A stretch of 64,000 nt of DNA. It comes from Sellimonas caecigallum (GTDB lineage Bacteria > Bacillota > Clostridia > Lachnospirales > Lachnospiraceae). The first letter of the stretch is position 1, and each line of letters starts with the position of its first letter. This document shows, piece by piece, positions 33,210 to 42,050 of the stretch. Location: assembly GCF_019754295.1 (NCBI RefSeq), contig NZ_VIRV01000011.1:17902-81901 (forward strand). The letters are read 5' to 3'. A program made the translations under genes and the position numbers. Below the pieces are notes generated by a model. It did no database searches, was not told the origin of the DNA, and saw only the letters and a list, made by a program, of their open reading frames with translations.

Positions 33210-34513
33210 CTTGCTTTTCTCTCCTTTTCAATTTCTTCTAACACCTGCATTTTGTAAATGTGTGAAAGATCCGTCCTGTCTTTTTCCAGTTCCCGCAATG
33301 TCTCTTCTGCCAGACAGTCGACCTCACAGTCTTCTCCATCTTCTTCCGTGAATGTCGCTGCAATCTCCTGTGCTGCCCTCTTTGCAAATACAAGGCTTTC
33401 CAAAAGAGAATTGCTGGCCAGCCTGTTCGCCCCGTGAACCCCATTGCAGCTCGTCTCTCCTGCTGCGTAAAGACGCTCCATCGTCGTCTTGCTGTTCTTG
33501 TCCACGTGGATCCCGCCCATGAAATAATGCTGTGCCGGCACGACAGGAATCCAATCTTTTGTCACATCGTACCCTTCTTCGAGACATCTCTCGTAAATAT
33601 GAGGGAAATGCGCCTGGATCTCATCGTTTCCAAGCATCGTCATATCCAGCCATACATACGGTTTTTGATCTTTTTCCATCTGTTTTTTGATCTCTTCAGT
33701 CAAAAGATCTCTCGGGAGCACCTCATCGGCAAACCGTTTCCCGTCTGCTCCATAAAGCTTTGCCCCTTCTCCCCTCACAGATTCAGAGATGAGGAACCTG
33801 CGGCCCGGTTTTTTCGAATACAGCGTCGTTGGGTGGATCTGTATATAATCAATATTTTCCAGCTGCACACCATGCTTCAGCGCAATGGCAAGGGCATCTC
33901 CCGTAAGATGCGGGTAATTGGTAGAATGCGTATACAATCCCCCGATTCCTCCGGTAGCCAGGATCGTGTACGGTGCTTTTAAAAAGCAGACTTCCCCATC
34001 TTTTCCTGAAGCCATGACCCCATAACAGCAATTTTCTTTTTCGACAATATCGATCATTGTCGTATATTCCAAAAGTTTTATGTTTTTCCTCTTTCTCACT
34101 TCCAAAAGAAGACGGCTTGTAATCTCCTGACCGGTAATATCTTCGTGGAAAAGGATCCTTGGTTTTGAATGGCATCCTTCTCTTGTGTAATCCAGCTCGC
34201 CATTCTTTTTCGCAAAATCAACCCCGTATCCGATCAGCTCATCGATGACTTCTCTGGAAGACCGTATCATGATATCTACGGACTCTCTTCTGTTTTCATA
34301 GTGCCCTGCCTTTAGTGTATCTTCCATAAAACTGTCATAGTCTTTTTCATCGCGCAGTACGCAGATCCCTCCCTGTGCCAGAAAGGAATCACTGTGTTCC
34401 GCACAATCTTTCGTGATCATTACGATCTTTTTGTCTTCCGGAAGATGCAAAGCCGCAAACAGACCGCTGGCCCCGGTCCCCACGATCACGATATCTGCCT
34501 GTATTGTATCCAT
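33206..34513 (-). CDS. nadB: L-aspartate oxidase
   Basis: 435 residues. N-terminal FAD site VGTGASGLFAALHLP, then the active-site region SFLAQGGICV, and the fumarate-reductase-like HYFMGGIHVD and GETSCNGVHGANRLASNSLLE stretches. It oxidises aspartate to iminoaspartate for NadA; in an anaerobe fumarate is the likely electron acceptor. It is shorter than the roughly 540-residue proteobacterial enzyme because the C-terminal helical part is reduced, as is common in clostridia. It lies 15 bases after nadA. Confidence 0.95.
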   Translation of the reverse strand: MDTIQADIVIVGTGASGLFAALHLPEDKKIVMITKDCAEHSDSFLAQGGICVLRDEKDYDSFMEDTLKAGHYENRRESVDIMIRSSREVIDELIGYGVDFAKKNGELDYTREGCHSKPRILFHEDITGQEITSRLLLEVRKRKNIKLLEYTTMIDIVEKENCCYGVMASGKDGEVCFLKAPYTILATGGIGGLYTHSTNYPHLTGDALAIALKHGVQLENIDYIQIHPTTLYSKKPGRRFLISESVRGEGAKLYGADGKRFADEVLPRDLLTEEIKKQMEKDQKPYVWLDMTMLGNDEIQAHFPHIYERCLEEGYDVTKDWIPVVPAQHYFMGGIHVDKNSKTTMERLYAAGETSCNGVHGANRLASNSLLESLVFAKRAAQEIAATFTEEDGEDCEVDCLAEETLRELEKDRTDLSHIYKMQVLEEIEKERKAR

Positions 34514-34528
34514 ACCCTTTTCCTCCGT

Positions 34529-35437
34529 TTATTTTGCAAGCTCCAGCATCCGTTCCATGGCCTTTGCCGCCTTTTTGCTTACCTCTTCCGGCACGTGTAC
34601 TTCATTGCTTTCATCTCTTAAACAATCCCGGATCTTTTCAAGAGTCACTTTTTTCATATCATAGCAGCACTGTTCCGGCGTGACGAGATGGAATATCTTG
34701 TCCGGATTGTTCTTTTTCAGCTCATACAGGACGCCTGCCTCTGTTCCGATCAGAAATTCTTTCGCATCAGACTGTTCCACCGCTTTTATGATTCCGGATG
34801 TACTTCCGGCATAATCCGAGAGCGCTACTACTTCTTCCGGACATTCCGGGTGTACAAAACAAAGCGCTTCCGGATGCGCCGCTTTCGCCCATCTCACATC
34901 TTCCGGCGTGATCTTATGATGCACTGGACAATACCCGTCATTTAGAAATATCTGCTTCTCCGGCACTTGCTCAGCGACAAAACTTCCAAGGTGTCTGTCC
35001 GGTATAAAAAAGATCTCCTTGTTCGGCAGCGCCTTTACGACCTTGACTGCATTGGCTGATGTCACGCAGACATCCGAGTATGTCTTAAGCTCTGCTGTCG
35101 AATTGATGTAGCAGACTACCGCCAGATCCGGATGTACTTCCTTCATCTCCTGTATCTTTTTCGGATCCGCCATATGTGCCATGGCACAGTCTGCCGTCGG
35201 ATCCGGCAAAAGGACTTTCTTTCCCGGATTCAGGATCTTGGCGCTCTCTCCCATAAAAGAGACGCCTGCAAATACAATGATCTGGGCATCTGTTTCCTTT
35301 GCAGCCTTGCTCAGATAAAAGGAATCTCCTATGCAGTCGGCGATTTCCTGTACATCATCCGGCACATAATAGTGCGCAAGGATAACAGCCTTTTTTTCTT
35401 TTTTTAATGTCTCTATCTCTCTTTTCAAAGAATGCAT
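34529..35437 (-). CDS. nadA: quinolinate synthase
   Basis: 302 residues. It has ILAHYYVPDDVQEIADCIGDS at the start and the cluster-ligand cysteines in PTADCAMAHM, GYCPVHHK/HPECPEE and EQCCYDM. The [4Fe-4S] enzyme condenses iminoaspartate with dihydroxyacetone phosphate to quinolinate. It is the first gene of nadABC-niaR. The promoter at 35475-35503 overlaps paired direct repeats that probably bind NiaR. Confidence 0.95.
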   Translation of the reverse strand: MHSLKREIETLKKEKKAVILAHYYVPDDVQEIADCIGDSFYLSKAAKETDAQIIVFAGVSFMGESAKILNPGKKVLLPDPTADCAMAHMADPKKIQEMKEVHPDLAVVCYINSTAELKTYSDVCVTSANAVKVVKALPNKEIFFIPDRHLGSFVAEQVPEKQIFLNDGYCPVHHKITPEDVRWAKAAHPEALCFVHPECPEEVVALSDYAGSTSGIIKAVEQSDAKEFLIGTEAGVLYELKKNNPDKIFHLVTPEQCCYDMKKVTLEKIRDCLRDESNEVHVPEEVSKKAAKAMERMLELAK

Positions 35438-35474
35438 TGCGGTTTCCCCCTGTTTGTTTACTCATTTACACCGC

Positions 35475-35514
35475 ATTATACACCTGTTTCTTACATGTGA
35501 CAAGACACCTGTTT
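35475..35514 (-). promoter_or_regulatory. nadA promoter with paired repeats (candidate NiaR operator)
   Basis: TTGTCA (35503-35498) and TATAAT (35480-35475) with a 17-base spacer. The 10-base word AAACAGGTGT occurs twice on the minus strand, at 35514-35505 and 35489-35480, 25 bases apart, flanking and overlapping the -35 and -10 boxes. With niaR in the same operon, these are the natural operator candidates. Confidence 0.65.
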
Positions 35515-35546
35515 ATCTTTTTGCTTTATAGGAGAGTCCAGAGAAC

Positions 35547-35583
35547 TTTTCTGCACAAGAAAGAAGTTTCCTATGACATAAAA
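35547..35583. repeat. short repeat, copy B, behind the zupT terminator
   Basis: On the minus strand TTTTATGTCATAGGAAACTT and the following bases match copy A at 38835-38876 over 21 identical bases plus a similar tail ending TTGTG. Both copies begin immediately after a terminator stem. Confidence 0.6.
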
Positions 35584-35587
35584 CATC

Positions 35588-35619
35588 CCTGCCGGACGAT
35601 CTTCCAGCAGGGACATTCC
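35588..35619 (-). terminator. intrinsic terminator after the tyrS-zupT operon
   Basis: CCCTGC-T-GGA and TCC-G-GCAGGG pair around AGATCG, about 25 bases after the metal-transporter stop, then GTTTTATG merges into repeat copy B. Confidence 0.65.
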
Positions 35620-35642
35620 CTTTACGCGCTTATTTCTTTTTC

Positions 35643-36398
35643 TTAATGTGCATGCATGAACATCATGCCCAGCAAAATGCCAAGAACCGTGAAGAATGCC
35701 GGCATCTTCCCCCTGTAGAGGGCATTGGCTTCCGGAAGGATCTCCCCAAAATTCACGTAGAGCATGGCGCCGGATGCAAAACTCAGGCTGATCGCAAGTC
35801 CCATCTGCCCCATATCTCCGATCCAGTATCCGAGAAGACCGCCCACGATGATGGCTGCTCCGCTCAAGGCTGTGAGAAGAACTGCCTTCCCTTTTTTCAT
35901 CCCTGCTGCGAGAAGAGGCGCACAGATGGCCATCCCTTCCGGTACATTGTGGATACCGATGAAGATCGCAAGTGTGAGCGCCGGACTTCCCCAAAGTGTT
36001 TCGTGGGTTACTGAAGATGCTCCGATGGTCATCCCTACCGGAATGTTATGACACGCCACGGCAAACATCATTGCCACACCTGCCATCATCATCTTCCTGC
36101 TCATCCGGTTTCTGGCCTGCTCAGCCTTCTTGTCCATCACTCTCTCCAACAGATATACCGTCAGAAAGCCGATGATCACAAATAAAGCGATTCCTTCTTT
36201 TGCCATCCCGGTCTCCAGCGCATCGTGGAACAAATCCAGACAGACGATACTGATCATCGTCCCGGAAGCAAAGCTTAAGAGAAGGCTCATAGCCTTGTCG
36301 GATCCCTTTCGCACTGTCGTACTGATGGCCGCTCCGATTCCGGTTCCTCCGATTCCGGACAATGCTGTCAACACAATAATCGTAATAAGCAGATTCAT
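35643..36398 (-). CDS. zupT: ZIP family metal transporter (ZupT-like)
   Basis: 251 residues with eight hydrophobic segments. Metal-site helices carry HNIPVGMTIGAS near residue 115 and HNVPEGMAICAPL near 150, the hallmark ZIP pair, and a LSFASGTMISIVCLDLFHDALE stretch precedes them. It imports zinc or related divalent metals. The ATG begins one base after the tyrS stop, so the two are translationally coupled and share the Tyr T-box leader. A link between zinc uptake and tyrosyl-tRNA synthetase is unusual. Confidence 0.92.
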   Translation of the reverse strand: MNLLITIIVLTALSGIGGTGIGAAISTTVRKGSDKAMSLLLSFASGTMISIVCLDLFHDALETGMAKEGIALFVIIGFLTVYLLERVMDKKAEQARNRMSRKMMMAGVAMMFAVACHNIPVGMTIGASSVTHETLWGSPALTLAIFIGIHNVPEGMAICAPLLAAGMKKGKAVLLTALSGAAIIVGGLLGYWIGDMGQMGLAISLSFASGAMLYVNFGEILPEANALYRGKMPAFFTVLGILLGMMFMHAH

Positions 36399-36399
36399 A

Positions 36400-37620
36400 C
36401 TATTTCACCACGATCTTTCGGAAGTTCTTCTTCCCACGTTTCAATACAAAATCTTTTTCGAAATCTTCCTTAGTGTAAGATGTATAGGTGTCTGTCACTT
36501 TCTCTCCATTTACAGTCGCTCCGCCTTGCTGCACGGCACGTCTCGCCTCGGATTTGGACGGCACGAGTCCGCTCTTAAATAGAATGGTAAGAATGTCGAT
36601 TTTCCCATCTGTGAAATCTTCTTCAGCAAGTTCATATGTCGGCATATCTGCCGCGTTTCCGCTTGTAAACAGTGCTCTTGCGCTGTCCTGCGCTTTTCTT
36701 GCTTCCTCTTCTCCGTGTACCAGCTTCGTAAGTTCAAATGCGAGAATCTCTTTTGCCTGATTAAGCTGGCTTCCTTCCCATTTATCCATGGCGTCGATCT
36801 CCTCCAGCGGAAGGAATGTCAGCATACGGATACATTTCAGCACGTCCGCATCTGCAATGTTTCTCCAGTACTGGTAGAATTCAAACGGAGACGTTTTCTC
36901 CGGATCAAGCCACACAGCTCCGGACTGTGTCTTTCCCATCTTCTTTCCTTCGGAATTCAGAAGGAGAGTGATCGTCATGGCACATGCGTTCTTTCCTAAT
37001 TTTCGGCGGATCAGCTCGGTACCGCCAAGCATATTGGACCACTGATCGTCTCCGCCGAACTGCATGTTGCATCCGTATTTCTGGAATAACATGTAAAAAT
37101 CGTAGCTCTGCATGATCATGTAGTTAAATTCAAGGAAGCTGAGTCCCTTCTCCATCCTCTGTTTGTAACACTCTGCACGGAGCATGTTATTGACGCTGAA
37201 ATGCGGTCCCACTTCTCTTAAGAAATCTACATAGTTGAGATCTAAAAGCCAATCCGCATTGTTGACCATCAGAGCTTTTCCCTCAGAAAAATCAATGAAT
37301 TTGCTCATTTGTTCTTTGAAACGGTCACAGTTGTGCTGGATCTGTTCCGGCGTCATCATGGAACGCATATCTGTCCGGCCGGACGGATCTCCGATATAGC
37401 CGGTTCCTCCGCCGATCAGGGCGATTGGTCTGTTTCCTGCCATCTGGAGACGTTTCATCAGGCAAAGCGCCATGAAATGCCCCACGTGAAGGCTGTCTGC
37501 GGTTGGGTCAAATCCGATGTAAAATGTAGCTTTTCCATTGTTGATCAGTTCTCTGATCTCTTCTTCGTCCGTAACCTGTGCGATCAGGCCGCGGGCTTTC
37601 AATTCTTCGTAAATCTGCAT
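36400..37620 (-). CDS. tyrS: tyrosyl-tRNA synthetase
   Basis: 406 residues from ATG at 37620 ([12 protein letters not shown]), preceded by AGAGGAGAG. Class I synthetase motifs: [15 protein letters not shown] (HIGH-like), the tyrosine pocket [22 protein letters not shown], and the KMGKT loop ([14 protein letters not shown]). The C-terminal S4 RNA-binding domain covers the last 60 residues ([19 protein letters not shown]). It charges tRNA-Tyr. A T-box with a UAC specifier lies upstream at 38871-39158, with the NUDIX fusion gene in between (22-base gap). Confidence 0.97.
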   Translation of the reverse strand: MQIYEELKARGLIAQVTDEEEIRELINNGKATFYIGFDPTADSLHVGHFMALCLMKRLQMAGNRPIALIGGGTGYIGDPSGRTDMRSMMTPEQIQHNCDRFKEQMSKFIDFSEGKALMVNNADWLLDLNYVDFLREVGPHFSVNNMLRAECYKQRMEKGLSFLEFNYMIMQSYDFYMLFQKYGCNMQFGGDDQWSNMLGGTELIRRKLGKNACAMTITLLLNSEGKKMGKTQSGAVWLDPEKTSPFEFYQYWRNIADADVLKCIRMLTFLPLEEIDAMDKWEGSQLNQAKEILAFELTKLVHGEEEARKAQDSARALFTSGNAADMPTYELAEEDFTDGKIDILTILFKSGLVPSKSEARRAVQQGGATVNGEKVTDTYTSYTKEDFEKDFVLKRGKKNFRKIVVK

Positions 37621-37642
37621 CTTTCTCTCCTCTTCTTTCTCT

Positions 37643-38716
37643 TTATTTTTTCTTCTGCTTTTTGTAGTTTCCTTCGACAAAACGGCCTTCCTTTTCCACT
37701 TTTTCTAAAAAGCGGCCGACTTCCCGTCTTGACTTCAGAACGATCAGCTTCGTGTCACTCAATGTTTCCATGTATCCATAGTAGTGCGCTTTGCTCCGCC
37801 TGTCAAAATTCCAGATCCTCTTAAGGAATGACGGATCGAACTTCTCCGGGCAGCCGGGATTCATGCTTTCCCTCGGTTTTCCGTAGTTTTTGATCACTCT
37901 TTTCAGAACGCTCAGAATACAAAACCACCTTTTGAAATCCAGATAGATGACCGTATCGCATTCATCCATGCGGTGTTCTACAGTCCTTGGAAAATTCCCG
38001 TCGATGATCCACTCCTCTTTCCGGATCTCTGCTTCTGCAAGCCGGTCAAACTCTTCAAAAGGCTTCCTCTTCCATCCTGCATCCCAGGAAAGCGCATCCA
38101 GATAGACGACTGGAAGGGACAGCTGTTTCCCAAGCTTGGCAGCCAATGTGGACTTTCCGCTTCCGCTGCATCCAAGAATGATGATTTTTCTGGATTCCGA
38201 CACCTTGCGGATCCCAAGAAATTTTATAAGTTTTGGAGCAAGTGTACGCATACGGCGATAGATAGGTGGGGCAATCTCTCCGCATCTTCCCATCTCAAGC
38301 ATCTCCCGGAATGTGACCCATCTGGCATCTGTCGTCTCTCCCTTCTGAAGAACAATTTCTTCCAGAGGAACATCCTTTTTTACTATATAAAAATCAATGA
38401 ACGCGTATTCTTCTTTTTGAGAATCCAGCATAGTCAGGTCATCTTGTGCCACTTTGATGCCAGTCTCCTCAAAAAGTTCTCGGACTGCTGCCTCCCTGCT
38501 GCTCTCTCCTGCCTGCAGAGCTCCTCCCGTATTCTCCCATGTCCCCGGATACTTCACTTTATTTCGGTCCCGGAGTGTCAGAAGGATCTGATTTTTAGAA
38601 TTGACGACACAGGCTACCACAACAATATGGTATTCTCCTTTTTTCACAGGCGCTGCCCTGCTCTCGGTCCTCCCAAGCGGTATTCTGTTCTCATCAAATA
38701 AATCCCAAACTTCCAT
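37643..38716 (-). CDS. NUDIX hydrolase fused to a P-loop topology-modulation/adenylate-kinase-like domain
   Basis: 357 residues in two parts. Residues 1-165 form an isopentenyl-diphosphate-isomerase-like NUDIX domain ([23 protein letters not shown] box [23 protein letters not shown]). Residues about 170-340 form a small kinase-like domain with Walker [32 protein letters not shown] and VIYLDFKR, as in FlaR/topology-modulation proteins. The substrates are unknown; NUDIX enzymes hydrolyse nucleoside diphosphate derivatives and the P-loop part probably phosphorylates or binds a nucleotide. It is the first gene after the Tyr T-box leader, ahead of tyrS. Confidence 0.85.
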   Translation of the reverse strand: MEVWDLFDENRIPLGRTESRAAPVKKGEYHIVVVACVVNSKNQILLTLRDRNKVKYPGTWENTGGALQAGESSREAAVRELFEETGIKVAQDDLTMLDSQKEEYAFIDFYIVKKDVPLEEIVLQKGETTDARWVTFREMLEMGRCGEIAPPIYRRMRTLAPKLIKFLGIRKVSESRKIIILGCSGSGKSTLAAKLGKQLSLPVVYLDALSWDAGWKRKPFEEFDRLAEAEIRKEEWIIDGNFPRTVEHRMDECDTVIYLDFKRWFCILSVLKRVIKNYGKPRESMNPGCPEKFDPSFLKRIWNFDRRSKAHYYGYMETLSDTKLIVLKSRREVGRFLEKVEKEGRFVEGNYKKQKKK

Positions 38717-38739
38717 CTGTTTTACCTTTAGAATGTAGA

Positions 38740-38834
38740 ATCAAGAAAGAAGCCTGCTTTTCAGGCTTCGCCGCCTGCGGCAAGTCGCTCCAGCGACATC
38801 TTCCGCTTTGCCGCAGTTCGATCCTCGCGGAGCA
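38740..38834. repeat. multi-hairpin element between the T-box leader and the NUDIX gene
   Basis: Three neighbouring perfect hairpins on the minus strand: GTCGCT-gg-AGCGAC, GCCGC-ag-GCGGC and GAAGCCTG-aaaa-CAGGCTTC. No gene is visible here. Together with copy A next to it, this fills the 150 bases between the T-box terminator and the NUDIX gene. Confidence 0.55.
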
Positions 38835-38876
38835 TTTTTTATGTCACAGGAAGGAAGTTTCCTATGACATAAAAAA
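38835..38876. repeat. short repeat, copy A, itself an inverted repeat
   Basis: TTTTTTATGTCA and TGACATAAAAAA form a perfect 12-base inverted repeat, with an inner AGGAA/TTCCT pair. The minus-strand half matches copy B at 35547-35583. It begins in the T run of the T-box terminator. Confidence 0.7.
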
Positions 38877-39158
38877 GCCCCGTCCTTCATAAAGGACGAG
38901 GCAAAATCCCGTGGTACCACCTTTTTTCCCGGAACTGATCCGGCTCAGCAAAATCTCCGTCTGTCTCTCACAGATGGAAATCTCTCCGCACGGTAACGTG
39001 TGCGATCCCGTCACAGCCTACTTTCTTTTCGGTGTGAAGCTCCAAGATGTATTCACAGCAAACTTTTCGTGCACCTCTCATCAACCGGTTACTTTCTGTA
39101 TGAACCTGATCTGCTGTTACTTCTTCTCTTCATTGCTTTTCATATATTTTGATGCTTA
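38871..39158 (-). promoter_or_regulatory. T-box leader, tyrosine specific (UAC specifier)
   Basis: On the minus strand the leader has GAAGAGAAGAAGTAACAGC (lower stem I with the AGTA bend), GTGAATACATCTTGGAGC with specifier TAC in the place that follows GAA, then the near-invariant GGTGGTACCACGGGA antiterminator T-box sequence (38913-38927). It ends in the terminator GCCTCGTCC/GGACGGGGC plus six T (38902-38871). Uncharged tRNA-Tyr should pair with TAC and with the T-box bulge and let transcription continue into the NUDIX gene, tyrS and zupT. Confidence 0.93.
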
Positions 39159-39164
39159 TCTATG

Positions 39165-39193
39165 ATAGTAGCGTATTCTTTTTTTATTGTCAA
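39165..39193 (-). promoter_or_regulatory. promoter of the T-box operon
   Basis: TTGACA (39193-39188) and TACTAT (39170-39165), 17-base spacer, just ahead of the T-box leader. Confidence 0.75.
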
Positions 39194-39223
39194 CCCTGAT
39201 TTTTTTAGAAATTCAACTCAGGC

Positions 39224-40054
39224 TTATACTTCCTGAACAGACTCCCGGAGGGCTTCTGCCGTATCCTGCAGAAATGCTTTTGTCATGCTCTGATCCTGAT
39301 CAAGATAACAAGCATACAGGATATCCATCATAGCAAGCATTGGAAACTGCGGAGAGATCAGATCACCGTTGTCCAGATTATCAAGGCCGGGTACGAGAAT
39401 GATCTCATCACAAAATTCCCGAAATTCCGGGTTGTTCCTGGCAGTGACAAGCACACACTTTGCTTTTCTTTCATGTGCTTTTCTCAAAATGTAGCGGACT
39501 TCTTTTGTCTCCCCTTTCATGCTCAGCCCGATAACCATGGAACGCTCGTCCTGAAAGACGGCACGCATTCGGATCATATCCCGCTCAATCAAGGAATTGA
39601 TATTCATTCCAATGCGCATAAAACGGAGTTCCGTCTCCCTTGCCACAATACCGGAACTTCCCACTCCGCACACAAAAATCCGTTCCGCCTTTCTCATCAT
39701 CCTGCTGATCCTTCGAAGCTTTGTCTCATCCGCCAGATTATATGTTTTGTTCAGCACCTCCTGATAGCAGTCCAGCACACGGGCCATACTCCCCTGAACC
39801 GGTTTCTTCCTTCCGTCCTGAAATGTCTCTTCGTATTGATAGATAAATTCCCGATACCCTCTGTACCCGCATTTTTTTGCGAATCGGGACAGTGACGCTT
39901 CAGACACAAAAAGCCGCTCTGCCACTGCCTTGGCCGAAAAATCCACTCGCTTTTTATTTTTTATAAAAAAATCGGCTATCGTCTTTTCCATCGTTGTGAG
40001 ATTCTCATAATTATACTCAATGACGGGGATGATCGATCTCGTATATTTTTCCAT
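39224..40054 (-). CDS. MurR/RpiR family transcriptional regulator
   Basis: 276 residues. Residues 1-80 form the RpiR helix-turn-helix (YENLTTMEKTIADFFIKN, AKAVAERLFVSEASLSRFAKKCGY). Residues about 125-255 form a SIS sugar-phosphate-binding domain (RIFVCGVGSSGIVARETELRF, SMKGETKEVRYILRKA). Such proteins control use of phosphosugars, e.g. MurNAc-6-P. No target gene is adjacent; the divergent gene is an aminopeptidase with back-to-back promoters. The broken mupG locus at 59 kb would be a functional partner in other genomes but is far away. Confidence 0.9.
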   Translation of the reverse strand: MEKYTRSIIPVIEYNYENLTTMEKTIADFFIKNKKRVDFSAKAVAERLFVSEASLSRFAKKCGYRGYREFIYQYEETFQDGRKKPVQGSMARVLDCYQEVLNKTYNLADETKLRRISRMMRKAERIFVCGVGSSGIVARETELRFMRIGMNINSLIERDMIRMRAVFQDERSMVIGLSMKGETKEVRYILRKAHERKAKCVLVTARNNPEFREFCDEIILVPGLDNLDNGDLISPQFPMLAMMDILYACYLDQDQSMTKAFLQDTAEALRESVQEV

Positions 40055-40122
40055 TTCTCCGTCTCCTTTTCTCTCTTACCAGATGCAGATACAAACATTC
40101 TGCCCTCCTGTAGATCTCAGAA

Positions 40123-40152
40123 TAAGTATCTCATACAGAGAAATATTGTCAA
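40123..40152 (-). promoter_or_regulatory. promoter of the RpiR-type regulator
   Basis: TTGACA (40152-40147) and TACTTA (40128-40123) with an 18-base spacer. Seven bases separate it from the divergent -35 box at 40160. Confidence 0.6.
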
Positions 40153-40159
40153 TACAGTA

Positions 40160-40212
40160 TACTTGTTTTTCCAATTTTGTGTTATAATAGACGTGCTTGA
40201 ATTGGTATTCAA
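40160..40212 (+). promoter_or_regulatory. promoter of the M24B aminopeptidase with a leader inverted repeat
   Basis: TACTTG (40160-40165) and an extended -10 TGTTATAAT (-10 at 40183-40188), 17-base spacer. Near the transcription start, TTGAAT-tggt-ATTCAA (40197-40212) forms a palindrome, a possible operator. Confidence 0.6.
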
Positions 40213-40245
40213 TTTTATTGCTGAAAATGAAGGAGGTTTTCAACC

Positions 40246-42033
40246 ATGAACGTACCAGAAAGAATTGCGAAATTACGCTCACTGATGGAAGAAAAAGGAA
40301 TTGACATTTATGTTGTTCCGACAGCAGATTTCCATCAGAGTGAATATGTTGGGGAACATTTCAAAGCAAGAAAATTCATCACAGGATTTTCCGGTTCTGC
40401 CGGAACCGCTGTGATTACAAAGACAGAGGCTCATCTTTGGACAGACGGCCGCTACTTTATCCAGGCAGCGAAACAACTTGCAGGATCAACAGTCAATCTG
40501 ATGAAAATGGGCGAACCTGGCGTTCCGACTATCCTTGAGTACCTTTCCGACAAACTCCCGGAAAACGGTACACTTGGCTTCGACGGCCGCGTCGTATCCA
40601 TGGGCGAAGGACAGGACTATGGAGCGATCGCATCCGCAAAACACGGAAAGATCATCTATGACTATGATCTCATCGACGAAATCTGGACAGACCGTCCGGA
40701 ACTTTCCACAGAGCCGGTATTTGCTCTGGATTTAAAATACACTGGAGAGAGCGTTGCATCCAAGCTTGGACGTATCCGTGAATCAATGAAAGAATGCGGC
40801 GCAACTGCCCATGTACTTACGACACTGGACGATATCTGCTGGACATTGAACATCCGCGGAAATGATATCGAATTCTTCCCGCTTGTTCTTTCCTACGCTG
40901 TCATCACAATGGACAAAATGGATCTTTATATCAATGAAGCAAAACTGAGCGATGAAATCAAAGCAGATCTCGCGAAAGATGGAGTGGTTCTTCATCCGTA
41001 CAACGATATCTATGAAGATATCAAGAAAATCAGCACAGATGAAGTCCTGCTCATCGACCCGGCAAGGCTGAATTATGCTCTCTACAACAACATCCCGGAA
41101 GGCGTTGCAAAAGTAGAAGAACGCAACCCGGAAATCCTTTTCAAAGCCATCAAAAATGAAGTAGAAATCGAAAACATCAAAAAGGCGCAGATCAAGGACA
41201 GTATCGCCCACATCAAATTTATGAAATGGCTGAAGGAAAATGTCGGCAAGATCACGATTACAGAAATAAGTGCTTCCGAAAAACTTGACGAATTCCGTGC
41301 AGAACAGGGCAACTTTATCCGCCCAAGTTTTGAGCCGATCAGCTCATATGGCGAGCACGGGGCTATCGTCCACTATACATCCTCCCCTGAAACAGATGTG
41401 GAGGTAAAGGAGGGCAATTTCCTTCTTACCGATACAGGAGCAGGATTCTATGAAGGATCCACAGATGTGACTCGTACTTACGCATTTGGCGAAATTCCGC
41501 AGATCATGAAAGATCATTTTACTCTCGTAGCCATCAGCAACCTTTCTCTTGCAAATGCAAAATTCCTGAAGGGCTGCACTGGAATGACACTGGACATGCT
41601 TGCGAGAAAGCCATTCTGGGACAGAAATATGAACTTCAACCATGGAACCGGACATGGTGTCGGATATCTTCTGAACATCCACGAAGGTCCTGCAGGATTC
41701 CGCTGGCAGTACCGCGCAGGTGAGATCCAGCCATTTGAAAAAGGAATGATCATCACAGACGAGCCAGGCATCTACATTGAAGGAAGCCACGGCATCCGCC
41801 TGGAGAACGAACTTCTGACATGTGAAGGCGAAAAGAATGAATACGGACAGTTTATGTATTTTGAACCGATCACATTCATTCCGATGGATCTGGATGCCAT
41901 CAATCCGGATCTTATGACAGAAGTTGAAAAGAAGATGCTCAACGATTATCACAAAGCCGTTTACGAAAAAATTTCTCCGTATCTTGACAACGAAGAAAAA
42001 GAATGGCTCAGAACATACACAAGAGAAATCTAA
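40246..42033 (+). CDS. aminopeptidase P family protein (Xaa-Pro aminopeptidase, M24B)
   Basis: 595 residues, the long three-domain form. Two creatinase-like N-terminal domains (about 5-130 and 155-305, e.g. ADFHQSEYVGEHFKARKFITGFSGSAGT and TTLDDICWTLNIRG) precede the catalytic pita-bread domain (about 310-530) with ligands in LLTDTGAGFYEGSTDVTRT (two Asp), NHGTGHGVGY (His), IITDEPGIYIEG (Glu) and ENELLTCE (Glu). It removes N-terminal residues before proline in the cytoplasm. Strong AAGGAGG at 40230. It is monocistronic, with a clear terminator at 42051. Confidence 0.95.
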   Translation: MNVPERIAKLRSLMEEKGIDIYVVPTADFHQSEYVGEHFKARKFITGFSGSAGTAVITKTEAHLWTDGRYFIQAAKQLAGSTVNLMKMGEPGVPTILEYLSDKLPENGTLGFDGRVVSMGEGQDYGAIASAKHGKIIYDYDLIDEIWTDRPELSTEPVFALDLKYTGESVASKLGRIRESMKECGATAHVLTTLDDICWTLNIRGNDIEFFPLVLSYAVITMDKMDLYINEAKLSDEIKADLAKDGVVLHPYNDIYEDIKKISTDEVLLIDPARLNYALYNNIPEGVAKVEERNPEILFKAIKNEVEIENIKKAQIKDSIAHIKFMKWLKENVGKITITEISASEKLDEFRAEQGNFIRPSFEPISSYGEHGAIVHYTSSPETDVEVKEGNFLLTDTGAGFYEGSTDVTRTYAFGEIPQIMKDHFTLVAISNLSLANAKFLKGCTGMTLDMLARKPFWDRNMNFNHGTGHGVGYLLNIHEGPAGFRWQYRAGEIQPFEKGMIITDEPGIYIEGSHGIRLENELLTCEGEKNEYGQFMYFEPITFIPMDLDAINPDLMTEVEKKMLNDYHKAVYEKISPYLDNEEKEWLRTYTREI

Positions 42034-42050
42034 AGTATTTTCTGCAAAAG

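Noticed and set aside
38740..38880. tRNA-like or riboswitch-like RNA
   Set aside because: Stems are short, independent hairpins without cloverleaf features or a known aptamer core; treated as repeat material.
40246..42033. Possible duplication of the M24 peptidase at 11297-12553
   Set aside because: The two differ in length and domain number and share only the catalytic family motifs, so they are distinct subfamilies rather than recent copies.
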